Origin: Cryptomeria japonica
Taxonomy: Eukaryota; Streptophyta; Pinopsida; Cupressales; Cupressaceae
Direction of reading: 5' to 3'
Assembly: GCF_030272615.1 (NCBI RefSeq)
Contig: NC_081408.1
Coordinates: 610,085,673 to 610,149,672 of the forward strand
DNA: 64,000 bases
The translations under genes were made by a program, and so were the position numbers. Under the pieces are notes generated by a model. It had not been told where the DNA came from. It was given only the letters and a program-made list of their open reading frames with translations, and did no database searches. Positions 1 to 10,286 of this stretch are shown here, piece after piece (within the stretch, counting starts at the first letter, position 1; each line of letters opens with the position of its first letter).

Positions 1-1833
1 TTGGTCACAGCATTGGGATATGCAATAGAATCAGTGGATCCTCGCAAGAAGATCACCATCAAGGCCTATGATGATGCAGAGCGTTCATCCAAAGGAGCTG
101 TGGTACTACCAATCCGAGTAGGTCCTGTGGTAAAGCACATCATCTATCAGGTTCTGGACCTTCCTCTGCCATATAATCTATTATTAGGGAGACCTTGGAT
201 ACATGCCATGCAAGCCGTTCCATCTACCTACCATCAATGTATCAAGTTCCCACATAATGGTGCAGAGATCACAATCCTGGGCGATGCAAATCCCTTTGCA
301 TTTTGCCATAATATCAGCCATCAACCAGAGATTACTATTCCTAATAATAGAGAAGCCATTTCCTCCACATCATATATAAATCCTGCCTCTCTTGCCAGTT
401 CACACACCACTATACCGAAGCAAGAAAAGCTTAAGATGAAGATCGCAGAGGAAGGTCCTGGAGAATACAACTTGAGTCAGCTCTTTTGTGTGAGACAAAT
501 GCCCACTTCTCCTAGAACACATGGTAAGCCACAGCAGTTACTCCAGCAACCACTAGTCACGCCAGCATGTGCCTTGACGCCTTTCATCCTTGGAAAGAGT
601 CAAGAGGAAGGAACACAAGATGAGGACCTAGCGGACTAGATCTATAAAGATCCCATCACCACTGACAAACCGCAAGTTACACTTCCTACAGAACAATATG
701 GCAAAGGCCTCCTCATTATGCAAAGAATGGGATATGATGGTCAGAGTGCTTTAGGATACTGTAAACAAGGACGACATGAACCTCTGCTACCGGAATTCAA
801 GCCCAAAGGTAATACAGGCCTAGGTTTTGAAAAAGAGATCCTTCCTAAACTCAGATTCAAAGGAAAACCTAGCAAACCATTTTGCCCACCTACTGCAAAG
901 AGGACACCTTTCATAATCAAAGCACCATCAAGCACTATCCCCACTGCCCCATCGAGGCTCACAAACCCACCACAACCATCTACAATATCATTCATCCCAC
1001 CAAACGAACCAGTAATCCCATCAATAACACCAATAGCAGCAGCAACTGTATCAGAACCTGCAGCAACATCTATGGCACCAGTAGTTCCAACAGAAACCGC
1101 TGAGTCACCATTACCAATACTTCCAGTAACAAATCCTTTAAACCCCATCACGGTTCCTGCAGCACCGGTCACCACAAAGATACATAAACCAATCACACCT
1201 GCCGTGTTCAACTCCAAAGACATCCCAGTATGGTATAGCAATCGGATGCTGGAAAGTGATTCAGAGACCGACTCACATGAGTGGGAATTTGATTCTGTAC
1301 AGCTTAACACTTCAGATGAGGAAGACACATCACCACCTCCGCCTCGCAAAGACATACCTATTTACGGAGAAGCACAGATAAAGACCACTTGGGTACCTGA
1401 GCTGGAAACATCTTCCACAGACCCTATGTCTCATCCTACGCCTGATTCTGACAGGGCGAGTACCATCAACAACCTTCACCACACTGTCTTAACCCTCACT
1501 GATACCTCTAATGAACTTAACCTAATCGATGAAGTAATGCCCATTATCCACCCTGAACTCATCGAATGGAACCAACCAAATTCCCCATGTCTTGACTTCT
1601 TCCAAAACGATGAGGCTATCATTGACTTTTTGGAATTACGGGATAATCTACCAAGCGGGGATCACAAAGCTGGATTCGCCATTGAACTTAATAGCGCAGC
1701 ATACTTCGGGGCGGATGCCAAACCTTTCAGCTGCAAAAATATAACAATGAAACATGGATCTTCCAGTGAAAACCACACTGTGGCACTGTTTGATCCCACA
1801 AAAGTAAAAAAGAAAGAGCGTATCCAACGGTGA
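1..1833 (+). pseudogene. Element A protease end and G-patch spacer (gag-pro 3' part), broken
   Basis: One frame runs from base 1, closed only by a TAG at 637-639, and continues to a TGA at 1831-1833. The first part is the C-terminal half of a retropepsin: the flap-side segment and the conserved LLLGRPWIHAM motif are visible around residues 59-70. After the stop, a glycine-rich G-patch-like segment (GYDGQSALG, then TGLGFEKE) starts near 727. This is followed by a long Pro/Thr/Ser-rich linker and an acidic segment. The reading frame passes into pol by a shift of one near 1800-1830, next to a run of A residues. Whether that shift is programmed or a mutation cannot be told from one copy. The TAG makes this copy probably defective. 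Confidence 0.8.
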
Positions 1834-4800
1834 AAACCTCTCTGAGGCGCCTGAGGATGAAGGGTTTGACATTCTCCCTGCTAGTACACAACAGGAACGA
1901 TCAACGATTCTTATCGAAGAAACCAAAGAATACAATGTGGGGACTCCTGAAAACCCTCATATCATACATCTGGCATCTCTTCTCACTCCAGAGGAACAGC
2001 CTCAATTCATAGAGTTCTTCCAGAAGCGTCAGATCAACTTCGCATGGTCATATGCAGACATGCCTGGGCTTGATCCTGATTTAGTCATGCATCGCTTCAC
2101 CGTCGCAGAAGGAGCCAAACCTGTCAAGCAAAAGCTTCGTAAGATGCATCCTCAGATTGTAGTGCTAGTCAAAACAGAACTCAAGAAACCCCTGGATGTT
2201 GGTTTCATTAGACTAATTGATTATGCAGAATGGATCTCCAATATTGTGCCTGTCGGCAAACCAAAAGGGGGCATCCGCATTTGTACAGACTTTAGAGACC
2301 TGAATAAGGCATGTCCTAAGGATGACTTCCCCCTTCCAAATATCGACATCATAGTGGATCTGACAGCAGGACATGCCATGCTTTCACTCATGGATGGCTT
2401 TTCAGGATACAACCAGATAAAGATCGCACCCGAAGATCAACATAAGACAGCCTTCACATGTCCATGGGGCACATACTGCTGGAATGTAATGCCTTTTGGT
2501 CTAAAGAATGCAGGAGCGACCTATCAAAGAGCAATGACCACCATCTTCCATGACATGATGCATACTATGATGGAAGATTATGTGGATGACTTACTAGCAA
2601 AATCACTCACCAGAAAAGGACATCTCCACATCTTAGATCAAATCTTTGATAGACTGGAACAATACCATGTTCGACTCAACCCAAAGAAATGTGTCTTTGG
2701 AGTGACCTCCGGGAAACTTCTAGGATACATTGTCTCAAGCAAAGGCATTGAGGTCGATCCAGCAAAGGTTAAGGCAATAATGGACATGCCACCTCCAAAG
2801 AATATCAGTCAGCTAAGAACACTACAAGGACGGCTTCAATCCATCCGCAGATTCATTGCACAATTGGCTGATAAGTGTCACCCATTCACACACCTGCTAC
2901 ACAAGAACATCCGCTTTAAGTGGGATGACAAATGCCAGCAAGCATTTCAGGCACTTAAAGGCTATCTCATGAATCCACACTTGTTGATGCCACCAGATCC
3001 AAGTAGACCGTTGTTACTTTATATCTCAGCAACAAGTACCGCACTGGGTGTACTACTGGCACAACATAATGCAGAAGGCAAAGAGTGTGCTGTATACTAC
3101 ATCTCTCGCACACTGGTTGGCTATGAACTCAATTACACACCTATTGAGCGAGCTTGCCTAGCAGTAATCTTAGCAGCCACTAAATTGCGACACTATCTGT
3201 TGACACACAAGGTACAACTCATCGCAAAGATTGATCCACTCAAGTATTTACTCAGCAAAGCAGCATTGACAGGTCGCTTGGCCAAATGGGTAATGATTCT
3301 AAGTGAATTTGACATCGAGTATGTGGACCGTAAAGTTATCAAAGGGCAGGTCATTGCAGATAAGTTGGTCGATGCACCACTCATAGGCGATCATCCCCTC
3401 ATTTCCAATTTTCCAGATGAAGAGATATTCATGATCACAGAAGTACAACTATGGAAACTATATTTTGATGGTTCATACACTAGGCACGGCTCAGGGGCAG
3501 GCATTTTGTTTATCACACCTCAAGGTGACAGCATCCCGAAGTCTTACAGGCTCACATTTCCATGCACAAACAACATAGCAGAGTATGAGGCCTTGATCAC
3601 AGGACTCAGGTTAGCCATACAATGGAAATTACAAGAACTACAAGTATATGGCGATTCCCAACTAGTCATTCGACAAGCAACAGATGAATATCAGACCAAA
3701 GATGATAAACTCATGCCATATAAGCAAATGGTGGACACTCTAAAGACATCATTTACTACTATCACTTTTGAGCAGATACCAAGAGATCAGAATCGAGCTG
3801 CTGACGCCATGGCTACCATCACATCTCTACTAGATCTTCCACAGAATTCAACACGCTACAAGTTCTTGGTAGAACAGCTTTGGATCCCCGCTTATGATAT
3901 CCCCGAATCTGAAATGATATGTCGCCTTGTTGGTTTCGAATCCCCTTGGTATGGTGAGTTCTACACCTATCTCCATGATCATACCCTTCCTCCCAACCAA
4001 TCAAATAACCAACGAAAAAATTTCATTCGCCAAACTGCTCGATATACCATTATTGCCGAAACCCTATACCGACATAGTCTTGATGGTACTCTCCTTCGAT
4101 GTCTGGAACAGGATGAGATAACAAAGGTTTTGGAAGAGGTACATGAAGGAATTTGCGGGACTCACTCAAGTGGTCCATCACTAGCCAAGAAGATCATGCG
4201 AGCTGGATACTATTGGCCATCTATGGAAAAGGATTCCTACTACTTTGTCAGGAAATGCAAGAAATGTCAAGTTCACGGTGACCTGATACATGCACCAGCA
4301 CAGGAACTGCAACCAATCACAACACCATGGCCTTTTTGTCAATGGGGCCTCGACCTTGTGGGTAAGATTCATCCATCTTCATCCAATGGCCATAAATTCA
4401 TTATTACCGCCACCGAATATTTCACAAAGTGGATCGAAGCTGTTCCACTTACCCAAGTCACCGGCAAGCAGATCGCCTCATTCATCCTCAACTACATCAT
4501 TTGCCGGTATGGTGTACCCATGTCCATCGTCACAGATAACGGTCTTCCTTTCAAAAATCAGGATGTTCGTGAACTTTGTGAGAAATTTCATATCCAACAC
4601 CGCTTTTCCACTCCCTATTACCCACAAGGCAATGGTCAGGCCGAAGCATCCAATAAAAACATATTAAGAATCCTAAAGAAGACAGTCAATGATGCCGGTC
4701 GTGATTGGCATGTTCAATTGAATCCAGCGCTATGGGCATATCGAACTAGCATTCGAACCCCTACAGGTGCAACTCCTTATTCATTGGTCTATGGTGCAGA

Positions 4801-5269
4801 AGCTATCTTGCCTATTGAGGTCGAGATACCATCATTACGGGTTTCTTTGCATAATCTCATTGATGATGAAGCTTACAGAGTCTCATGTCTTCAGGACTTA
4901 GAGTTACTTGATGAGAAACGACAAGCTGCATACAATCACCTCAAAGCCTATCAGCAGCGCATGAGTAGAAGCTACAATCACCGAGTTAGACCTAGTACAT
5001 ATGAGGTAGGTGATCTTGTTCTTCGAGAGAATCCTCGCAACCAACCAAACAGAGAACATCAAGGCAAGTTTGAATCAAACTGGCTGGGCCCATATGTTGT
5101 CACTGCTGTATTTGGGTTCGGGGCATATCAGTTGGCTACTTCAGAAGGAGACCGCTTGCAGATCCAATTAATAGCATGCACCTCAAACGGTTTTATACCT
5201 AAGCTGTACAGAGCATCAGGCTCCCCTGCATACCAGAAAATACCAAAAACATTCAGAAAAATGTCCTAA
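1826..5269 (+). CDS. pol: Element A pol: reverse transcriptase, dual RNase H, integrase
   Basis: This is an uninterrupted frame; the 1,110 codons from 1937 are certain and the same frame is open back to about 1826. Counted from 1937, the reverse transcriptase occupies roughly residues 70-300 with the catalytic YVDD at 215-218. A first RNase H follows (about 345-470), whose first catalytic Asp position reads Ser (LLLYISATS). A second RNase H (about 505-625) has the motifs YFDGS, AEYEAL, GDSQL and NRAADA. The integrase zinc-binding H-H-C-C lies at about 735-777. Its core has Asp in LDLVGK, Asp in TDNG and Glu in GQAEA, with 35 residues between the last two. A C-terminal GPY-type module (NWLGPY) lies near 1048. 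Dual RNase H places it in Tat. It would act in the cytoplasmic particle and then the nucleus. No broken motif is visible except the first RNase H. Confidence 0.92.
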   Translation, partial: NGENLSEAPEDEGFDILPASTQQERSTILIEETKEYNVGTPENPHIIHLASLLTPEEQPQFIEFFQKRQINFAWSYADMPGLDPDLVMHRFTVAEGAKPVKQKLRKMHPQIVVLVKTELKKPLDVGFIRLIDYAEWISNIVPVGKPKGGIRICTDFRDLNKACPKDDFPLPNIDIIVDLTAGHAMLSLMDGFSGYNQIKIAPEDQHKTAFTCPWGTYCWNVMPFGLKNAGATYQRAMTTIFHDMMHTMMEDYVDDLLAKSLTRKGHLHILDQIFDRLEQYHVRLNPKKCVFGVTSGKLLGYIVSSKGIEVDPAKVKAIMDMPPPKNISQLRTLQGRLQSIRRFIAQLADKCHPFTHLLHKNIRFKWDDKCQQAFQALKGYLMNPHLLMPPDPSRPLLLYISATSTALGVLLAQHNAEGKECAVYYISRTLVGYELNYTPIERACLAVILAATKLRHYLLTHKVQLIAKIDPLKYLLSKAALTGRLAKWVMILSEFDIEYVDRKVIKGQVIADKLVDAPLIGDHPLISNFPDEEIFMITEVQLWKLYFDGSYTRHGSGAGILFITPQGDSIPKSYRLTFPCTNNIAEYEALITGLRLAIQWKLQELQVYGDSQLVIRQATDEYQTKDDKLMPYKQMVDTLKTSFTTITFEQIPRDQNRAADAMATITSLLDLPQNSTRYKFLVEQLWIPAYDIPESEMICRLVGFESPWYGEFYTYLHDHTLPPNQSNNQRKNFIRQTARYTIIAETLYRHSLDGTLLRCLEQDEITKVLEEVHEGICGTHSSGPSLAKKIMRAGYYWPSMEKDSYYFVRKCKKCQVHGDLIHAPAQELQPITTPWPFCQWGLDLVGKIHPSSSNGHKFIITATEYFTKWIEAVPLTQVTGKQIASFILNYIICRYGVPMSIVTDNGLPFKNQDVRELCEKFHIQHRFSTPYYPQGNGQAEASNKNILRILKKTVNDAGRDWHVQLNPALWAYRTSIRTPTGATPYSLVYGAEAILPIEVEIPSLRVSLHNLIDDEAYRVSCLQDLELLDEKRQAAYNHLKAYQQRMSRSYNHRVRPSTYEVGDLVLRENPRNQPNREHQGKFESNWLGPYVVTAVFGFGAYQLATSEGDRLQIQLIACTSNGFIPKLYRASGSPAYQKIPKTFRKMS

Positions 5270-7708
5270 AGAAAATACAAAAACATTAAAAAAAAAAGTA
5301 AAGAAAAATCATGCATCCAAACGGTGAACAACCACTCTGGTGGCACCTTGGGTAAGTGCGATGGTGAAAACCTGGCAAACAGGCGCCACTCGTAAGGGCT
5401 ATGGCTCCATTATCTTTTTCAGACTTGTTGCGATCACATTTACTTCATACATACATCCATCCATCCAAAGCCATGGCTTGTTATTCATCTGTCATTAAGA
5501 TAGTACTCCATACATCTTGCATCCCGCTTTTTCATAGTCATGTCTAAAATTGGGGGCAATGCCTTTAACCTATTGATGGAAGTGGATTCTACATTGTCTT
5601 ATGATTCATTCAGTTCTTCATTCAAGCAATCAACAAAATACCAAAAACATTGGAACATGTCTCAACAAAATCCAAAAACATTCAAAAATGTCTCAACAAA
5701 ATCCAAAAACATTCAAAAATGTCTCAACAAAATCCAAGAACATTAAAAAATGTGTCACAAAATACCAAAAACATTCAAAAACAGTACAAAATCCCAAAAC
5801 ATTGACAAAACCATTGAAAAATCACACAAAAACATGGCAAAAACCTTGTACATACTCATCCATGCAGATACCAAAACAAACATTGACAAAATACTCACAC
5901 AAATGACCATTTATCAATCGACCACACAATCAACATCAACACTCAAAACTGTCTTCAACAAGGATGCATCCTTCCTTACCAAAACAAAGACAAAAGTGAC
6001 GTTTTCTTTGACAAGAAAATTATGTTAAGCTATCAAATACTTGGTTGATTTGTGAGTACAATCGTTCGTTTATTTATATCAGGTTCCTACGGCATTGTTT
6101 GTGTATCTTCGACACATTATTCCGATGAAGTTCTGGGGCATGTACTAATGGTGTCTACGTGGGAAGTTCACTAGGCTACGTGATCTTATGCCAAATGCAA
6201 TCATAGATCACTACGGCTTGCTGACTACAGCGTATACCTCGACCATATGAGCATGAACCATTACCAAGGATCCTTATTCTTTATTCTTTATGTATATATT
6301 GTTTGTTTGCAGGTGTAATGCTCTTCCTTTGGTTCCTCCTACCTCATCCAAACTGGATAAAGGTTTTTTATCTCTTAGTACGGTATGAACTTGTCTCAGG
6401 ATATGATCAGCCTAAGATCAAGGAGGACGATCCAAGTCATGCATGAATAGAGATAATCCTTGTTTGTTCCGCAAGCAATACTCTGGTCGACTTGATCCCT
6501 TATATCAAGTCGTTTGTATTAACTTGCTATATAAAATCCATGTAAGGAATACTCAGGTCATCTTGAATCATTATGTCAAGATGCTTGTATTCTCTTCCAA
6601 CATTTTAAAAGCTCAATGATGAAAATAGAGCACTATGGATCGTCATTCCATCTCATCTGTATATACTGCATTCCGTTGCATTCCAACCATCCATACATTC
6701 ATAATAGCTGCATATCATGCATACATAGTCATAATAATGCATACTCTATTTTCCTCTTCTTCCATAGGAATGAGTCATAGGTCCTCCATTTCTTCTAACA
6801 TCGAACCCCCCCAACCCTCCCCATCTCAATAATCAACATCACATACCCTTCATCATTTCCCATCAACCCAATCAAGCCACGTTCATCACCATCCATCTCT
6901 AATAGGAGGGATTGTGTTTCCCATCCTCATTCATCCACACAATCAAGCAAGTTACTCTGTCTACACAGATACATCGACTCACGCACACCTAGACTATCAA
7001 CAGATACTTTGATCAAGTATCTTCGGGTCTCAACAGGTAATCGATTATGGTAATCCTAGACTACATCAGGCATTTATCATAATGACCTAGTCTCAATGGG
7101 GCTACCATGATTCCCCACAACCATCCATCACAGGCACACACTATCAATTGATCAACCAATCAAACACAATCCAACGGACAATTACATCAATTGTCTACGT
7201 CTCAACGAGTATTTTGCTTCATATACCTTGACTTCATCGGGCAATTACATCAATTGTCTAAGTCACGTCAGGTCACTTTGATTCACTTACTCAGACTTTA
7301 TCATGTCCAAGCGACCAACTAACATCAACTGTCACGCTTTGACTTGATCGGGGCAATTAAACCGATTGCACCAGATTGTCCAAACAATTTTGATCAATTG
7401 TATAGCATCAATCCAAACCCCACCCTACATCTGCTATGTATCTCTTGCATGACCTCAGGGTACTTGCTGGCTTGTTGTTTCTTCATATTCACTCCATTTT
7501 CTCCCATTCTTTTATCATTAGTTCTAATTTCTTCTATTCTACCTCCCCTCCACTTTGCATTCTTTTTTGAGAGATCGCCCGATTTTTCAAAATAAAATTC
7601 GGCCCATCTCTCGAGGGGGCATACCACCCATTAAATTTACATTTTATGGGGCATTTCTTCACACCTATTTTTCTTTCTTTGAAACGACGCGATAAACTGC
7701 ACCGTCTC
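5270..7708 (+). other. Element A 3' untranslated region between pol and polypurine tract
   Basis: This is about 2.4 kb without a convincing gene; short open frames here are compositional. It contains a C/A-rich tandem repeat (5636-5800). A diffuse set of related segments at about 6950-7340 has recurring words such as ATCAATTGTCTA and GTCTCAAC. A G-run (TTGGGGGCAA) near 5550 resembles the G-run of a polypurine tract, but no LTR follows it. Long untranslated regions with tandem repeats before the 3' LTR are usual in Tat elements. Confidence 0.7.
5636..5800 (+). repeat. Tandem repeat, about 30-32 bp unit, in element A 3' UTR
   Basis: Units of the form CAACAAAATCCAAAAACATT followed by CAAAAATGTCT recur four to five times with decreasing identity. 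The two central copies are nearly identical. The repeat explains the short Lys/Asn-rich open frames seen here. Confidence 0.8.
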
Positions 7709-7721
7709 AAAGAGGGGCAAA
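7709..7721 (+). promoter_or_regulatory. Polypurine tract of element A
   Basis: The purine run AAAGAGGGGCAAA lies immediately upstream of the LTR start TGTAGTCAC. It would prime plus-strand DNA synthesis. It resembles the tracts of C (37228-37242) and D (39788-39802, minus). Confidence 0.85.
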
Positions 7722-8040
7722 TGTAGTCACATAAATCTGTCCACTTAATTAAATGAATACTTAGTATTTATTTGATTATTTAACCATCAATTAATAATTA
7801 ATTAAATTAATATTTAATTTATTCATCTTAACCCTCTTCTCCTATTAATTAAATAAATTATTCAATTTATTTGATTTAATTCACTTAACCAAATTCAGAC
7901 CATTAATTAAATAAATAAATCATATTTATTTAATTAAATATTCTCTCACATTTAAATAAATTAATATTTATTTAAATCCCCCAAAATCCCACCTCTCACA
8001 TTTAAATAAATTAACATTTATTTAAATCACCTTTATCCTC

Positions 8041-8200
8041 TACCCACTTGCATTTTCCTACAAATGCAAGTTGCACAACTATTTTAAATAAATCATTTAT
8101 TTAAATCACCTTTATCCTCCACCCACTTGCATCTTCCTACAAAAGCAAGTTGCACAACTATTTTAAATAAATTATTTATTTAAAATCCTATTTATCCTCA
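8041..8200 (+). repeat. Direct repeat of about 70-80 bp in the U3 of LTR A
   Basis: A block containing CCCACTTGCAT, TTCCTACAAA, GCAAGTTGCACAACTATTTT and TTTATTTAAAT occurs twice in succession (about 8043-8120 and 8112-8195). The surroundings are rich in TTTAAATAAAT. Confidence 0.7.
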
Positions 8201-8593
8201 CCCACTTGAAACCTTTAATGGTTTCCCTTAAAGTATTCAAACTTGATGGCTTTAAAGTCTTCAAACTTGATGGCTTCCTTCTATAGTCTTCTTAAGACTT
8301 TAATGGTTTTCCTTAAAGTCTTCAAGCCTTTAATGGTTCCCCTCAAAGTCTTCAAGCATTTTAATGCTTTATCTTCCTTTTTCTCATTTAAATAAATTAA
8401 TATTTATCCAAATACAACTTGCACACATTTATTGAAATAAATGAATTTTTATTTTAAATAAAATCCTATTTTCCCTCACCCACCAAATCCACTTGCAAAA
8501 TCTAATCCCCTTCTAGATTCTTCTAACCCCTTCCTAATTAACTTAATCCATCCCCTAATTATTGTCACATTCCTAAGCAAAATGGAGTCACTT

Positions 8594-8760
8594 CTCAAAG
8601 CCTAAAAGTCTTTGATAACCATTAAAGGCTTTCAACCTTCAACCACTAAATGTCTCAAAGTCTTGGATAACCTTTGAAAGCTTCCAACCTTCAACCACTA
8701 AATGGCTCAAAGTCTTTGATAACCATTGAAGGCTTTCAACCTTCAACCACTTAATCCCCA
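8594..8760 (+). repeat. Minisatellite, 52-bp unit, in LTR A
   Basis: Three units begin with CTCAAAG and contain GATAACC...TTCAACCTTCAACCACTAAAT; the first carries a short insertion and the last is partial. A looser run of about 35-bp units (TTAATGGTT, AAAGTCTTCAA) precedes it at about 8210-8370. All lie upstream of the TATA box, in U3. Confidence 0.75.
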
Positions 8761-9145
8761 AAGTCTCCAATAACCATTAATGGTTACCTCAAACCCTCCC
8801 ACATGGTTAAAACATTTGTTTTGACTCAACCTCTACCCAACCCAAGGGTCTCATCAAGCCTTTAATGCTTTGACCATGATTATCTCTTAATCATTTGCAC
8901 AAAGGTTTATCCTTGCATTAACTCCTAATCCAATGGGTAATCCTAATTTAGGCTTGACCCTTACCTTTTAGATAACCATGAGGTCTCCTCAGGCATTTAA
9001 TGCCTCCAACCTCTTCTCTCAACCCAATCTTATGTTGACACTTGTCACCATTTCATTGGTGCAAATTGTGCACATGGATCCCCAACTTTCAAGCTTGACC
9101 CTTGATTAAACCTTTCAATCCTGGCCATCCATTGCTCCATTTTTC

Positions 9146-9155
9146 CTATAAATAG
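9146..9155 (+). promoter_or_regulatory. TATA box of LTR A
   Basis: CTATAAATAG stands in an otherwise CT-rich stretch. The equivalent position in LTR B (plus-strand 15285-15298) keeps a TATAAATA-type box, which supports it as the RNA polymerase II promoter. Confidence 0.7.
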
Positions 9156-9612
9156 AGCCCATTCCTTCATAATCCAGATCCTGAAAACTCGTATGCATCT
9201 AAGCTATAGACATTTTAGAGAGCATTTTAGTATAAACAATCTAATCTTTTGTCTTTTGATTAAAATATATCATTTTAGCATTAGCATTAGCTTTTTATTT
9301 CACATTTAGAGCTATATTACAATCTCAATCCTCCATAAGCATCCATAGTGCAAAAAGCTGCTGAGAGCTACACTATTTTGGAACTTGGAGAGGAGAGGAA
9401 CAAGGGAGAAGGAGCTAATCTCATGCTAAGAGATAGTTGGAGATGTCTCATTGTCTTTACTTCTTTAGTTAGATTCATTAGCATGCTTTTAGTGTCTCTC
9501 TTGGAATGCCTTCATATGTTTTAGTTTTTTTTTATTGATTAACGCTAATGCTTTGTGTGTTTTGTGTTGTTTGATCTTAAACTAACTATTTGTGCCATTT
9601 AGGAGGGCATCA

Positions 9613-10027
9613 ATGTGGATGGGATGGCTTCTCTATTGTTGGGAATGGTAATCTCTGGTTGATGGTTGATATTGTTACAATATGCAAATGAATTTGCATC
9701 ACCCAGGATTGTAATTTCTACACCATTATGATAAAACTTGATACACTAGTGGTAGGTGGATGGAACAGCTTGCATGGCGTGTATCCATGGTCTTCCTAAC
9801 AATAAATTATATGACAGAGGAAGGTCCAGAACTTGACATATGATGTGCTTCACCACTGTGCCCACTCGGATTGGTAACACAACTGCTCCTTTGGATGAAC
9901 GCTCGGTATCATCATAAGATTTTATGGTTATCTTTTTGTGGGGATCCACTAATTCAACTGCATACCCCAATGCAGTGACCAATTGTAGTGTATAGATATT
10001 TAGGCTCGCTCCATTGTCGATCAAGAC
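9613..10027 (-). pseudogene. Element B protease, cut off by insertion of A
   Basis: The minus frame contains the retropepsin catalytic region IDNGASLN (D-N-G in place of the usual D-S/T-G). It continues through LLLGRPWIHAM and then a TAG. Recognisable homology to element A continues without a gap to 9613, where the insertion begins. Identity to the protease of A is high, with a handful of substitutions per 100 residues by eye. The break and the stop make it non-functional. Confidence 0.85.
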
Positions 10028-10286
10028 TCACTTGATCCGATGTTGGTTGATAAATCCTTCAATATGGAGTGAGTCGTTATGAGGTTGTTGGAAGGATGTA
10101 TTGTCACTTTTCGAGAAAGTGAGACATGGGGATGACCTCATATTTCCAACCATAGCTTGGAATTGATCTGTATTTAGATTCGCAGGGACTGACGCCTCTT
10201 GCAGAGCTTGATCCCAAGATTTTTTTATGAGATGGGGATAGGCGCAAAAGCTCTAAGATGGAGATAAGTGCAGGCATCTTAGCTAA

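Larger units (their letters stand above)
1..9612 (+). mobile_element. Element A: Ty3/gypsy LTR retrotransposon, Tat-like, 5' part outside window
   Basis: The order is protease, G-patch-containing spacer, reverse transcriptase, RNase H, a second RNase H, integrase, a long 3' untranslated region, polypurine tract and 3' LTR. Two RNase H domains followed by integrase are characteristic of the plant Tat lineage (Ogre/Retand relatives). The window begins about 15 residues after the protease catalytic Asp, judged against the equivalent region of element B. The right edge is at 9612, where the LTR ends in CA and the protease-coding sequence of oppositely oriented element B begins at once. A therefore appears to be inserted into B. 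The 5' LTR, leader and gag should lie to the left of the window. Confidence 0.9.
7722..9612 (+). repeat. Element A 3' LTR (1,891 bp)
   Basis: It starts with TGTAGTCACATAAATCT directly after the polypurine tract. The same start is found on the minus strand at 16258 in the LTR of element B. It ends in GGGCATCA at 9612, which aligns with the B LTR end GAGCATCA. The A LTR is about 420 bp longer than the B LTR, and part of this is accounted for by internal minisatellites. A TATA box is at 9146-9155. Both edges are therefore set by comparison with B. Confidence 0.88.

Noticed and set aside
741-1355. 204-codon minus-strand frame
   Set aside because: It is the antisense shadow of the Pro/Thr-rich spacer in element A; Gly/Ser-rich composition mirrors the coding strand.
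5546-5562. TTGGGGGCAA considered as a second polypurine tract
   Set aside because: No LTR start follows; the real tract is at 7709-7721.
5540-6028. Overlapping short frames rich in Lys/Asn/Gln
   Set aside because: Produced by the 30-32-bp tandem repeat in the 3' UTR of element A.
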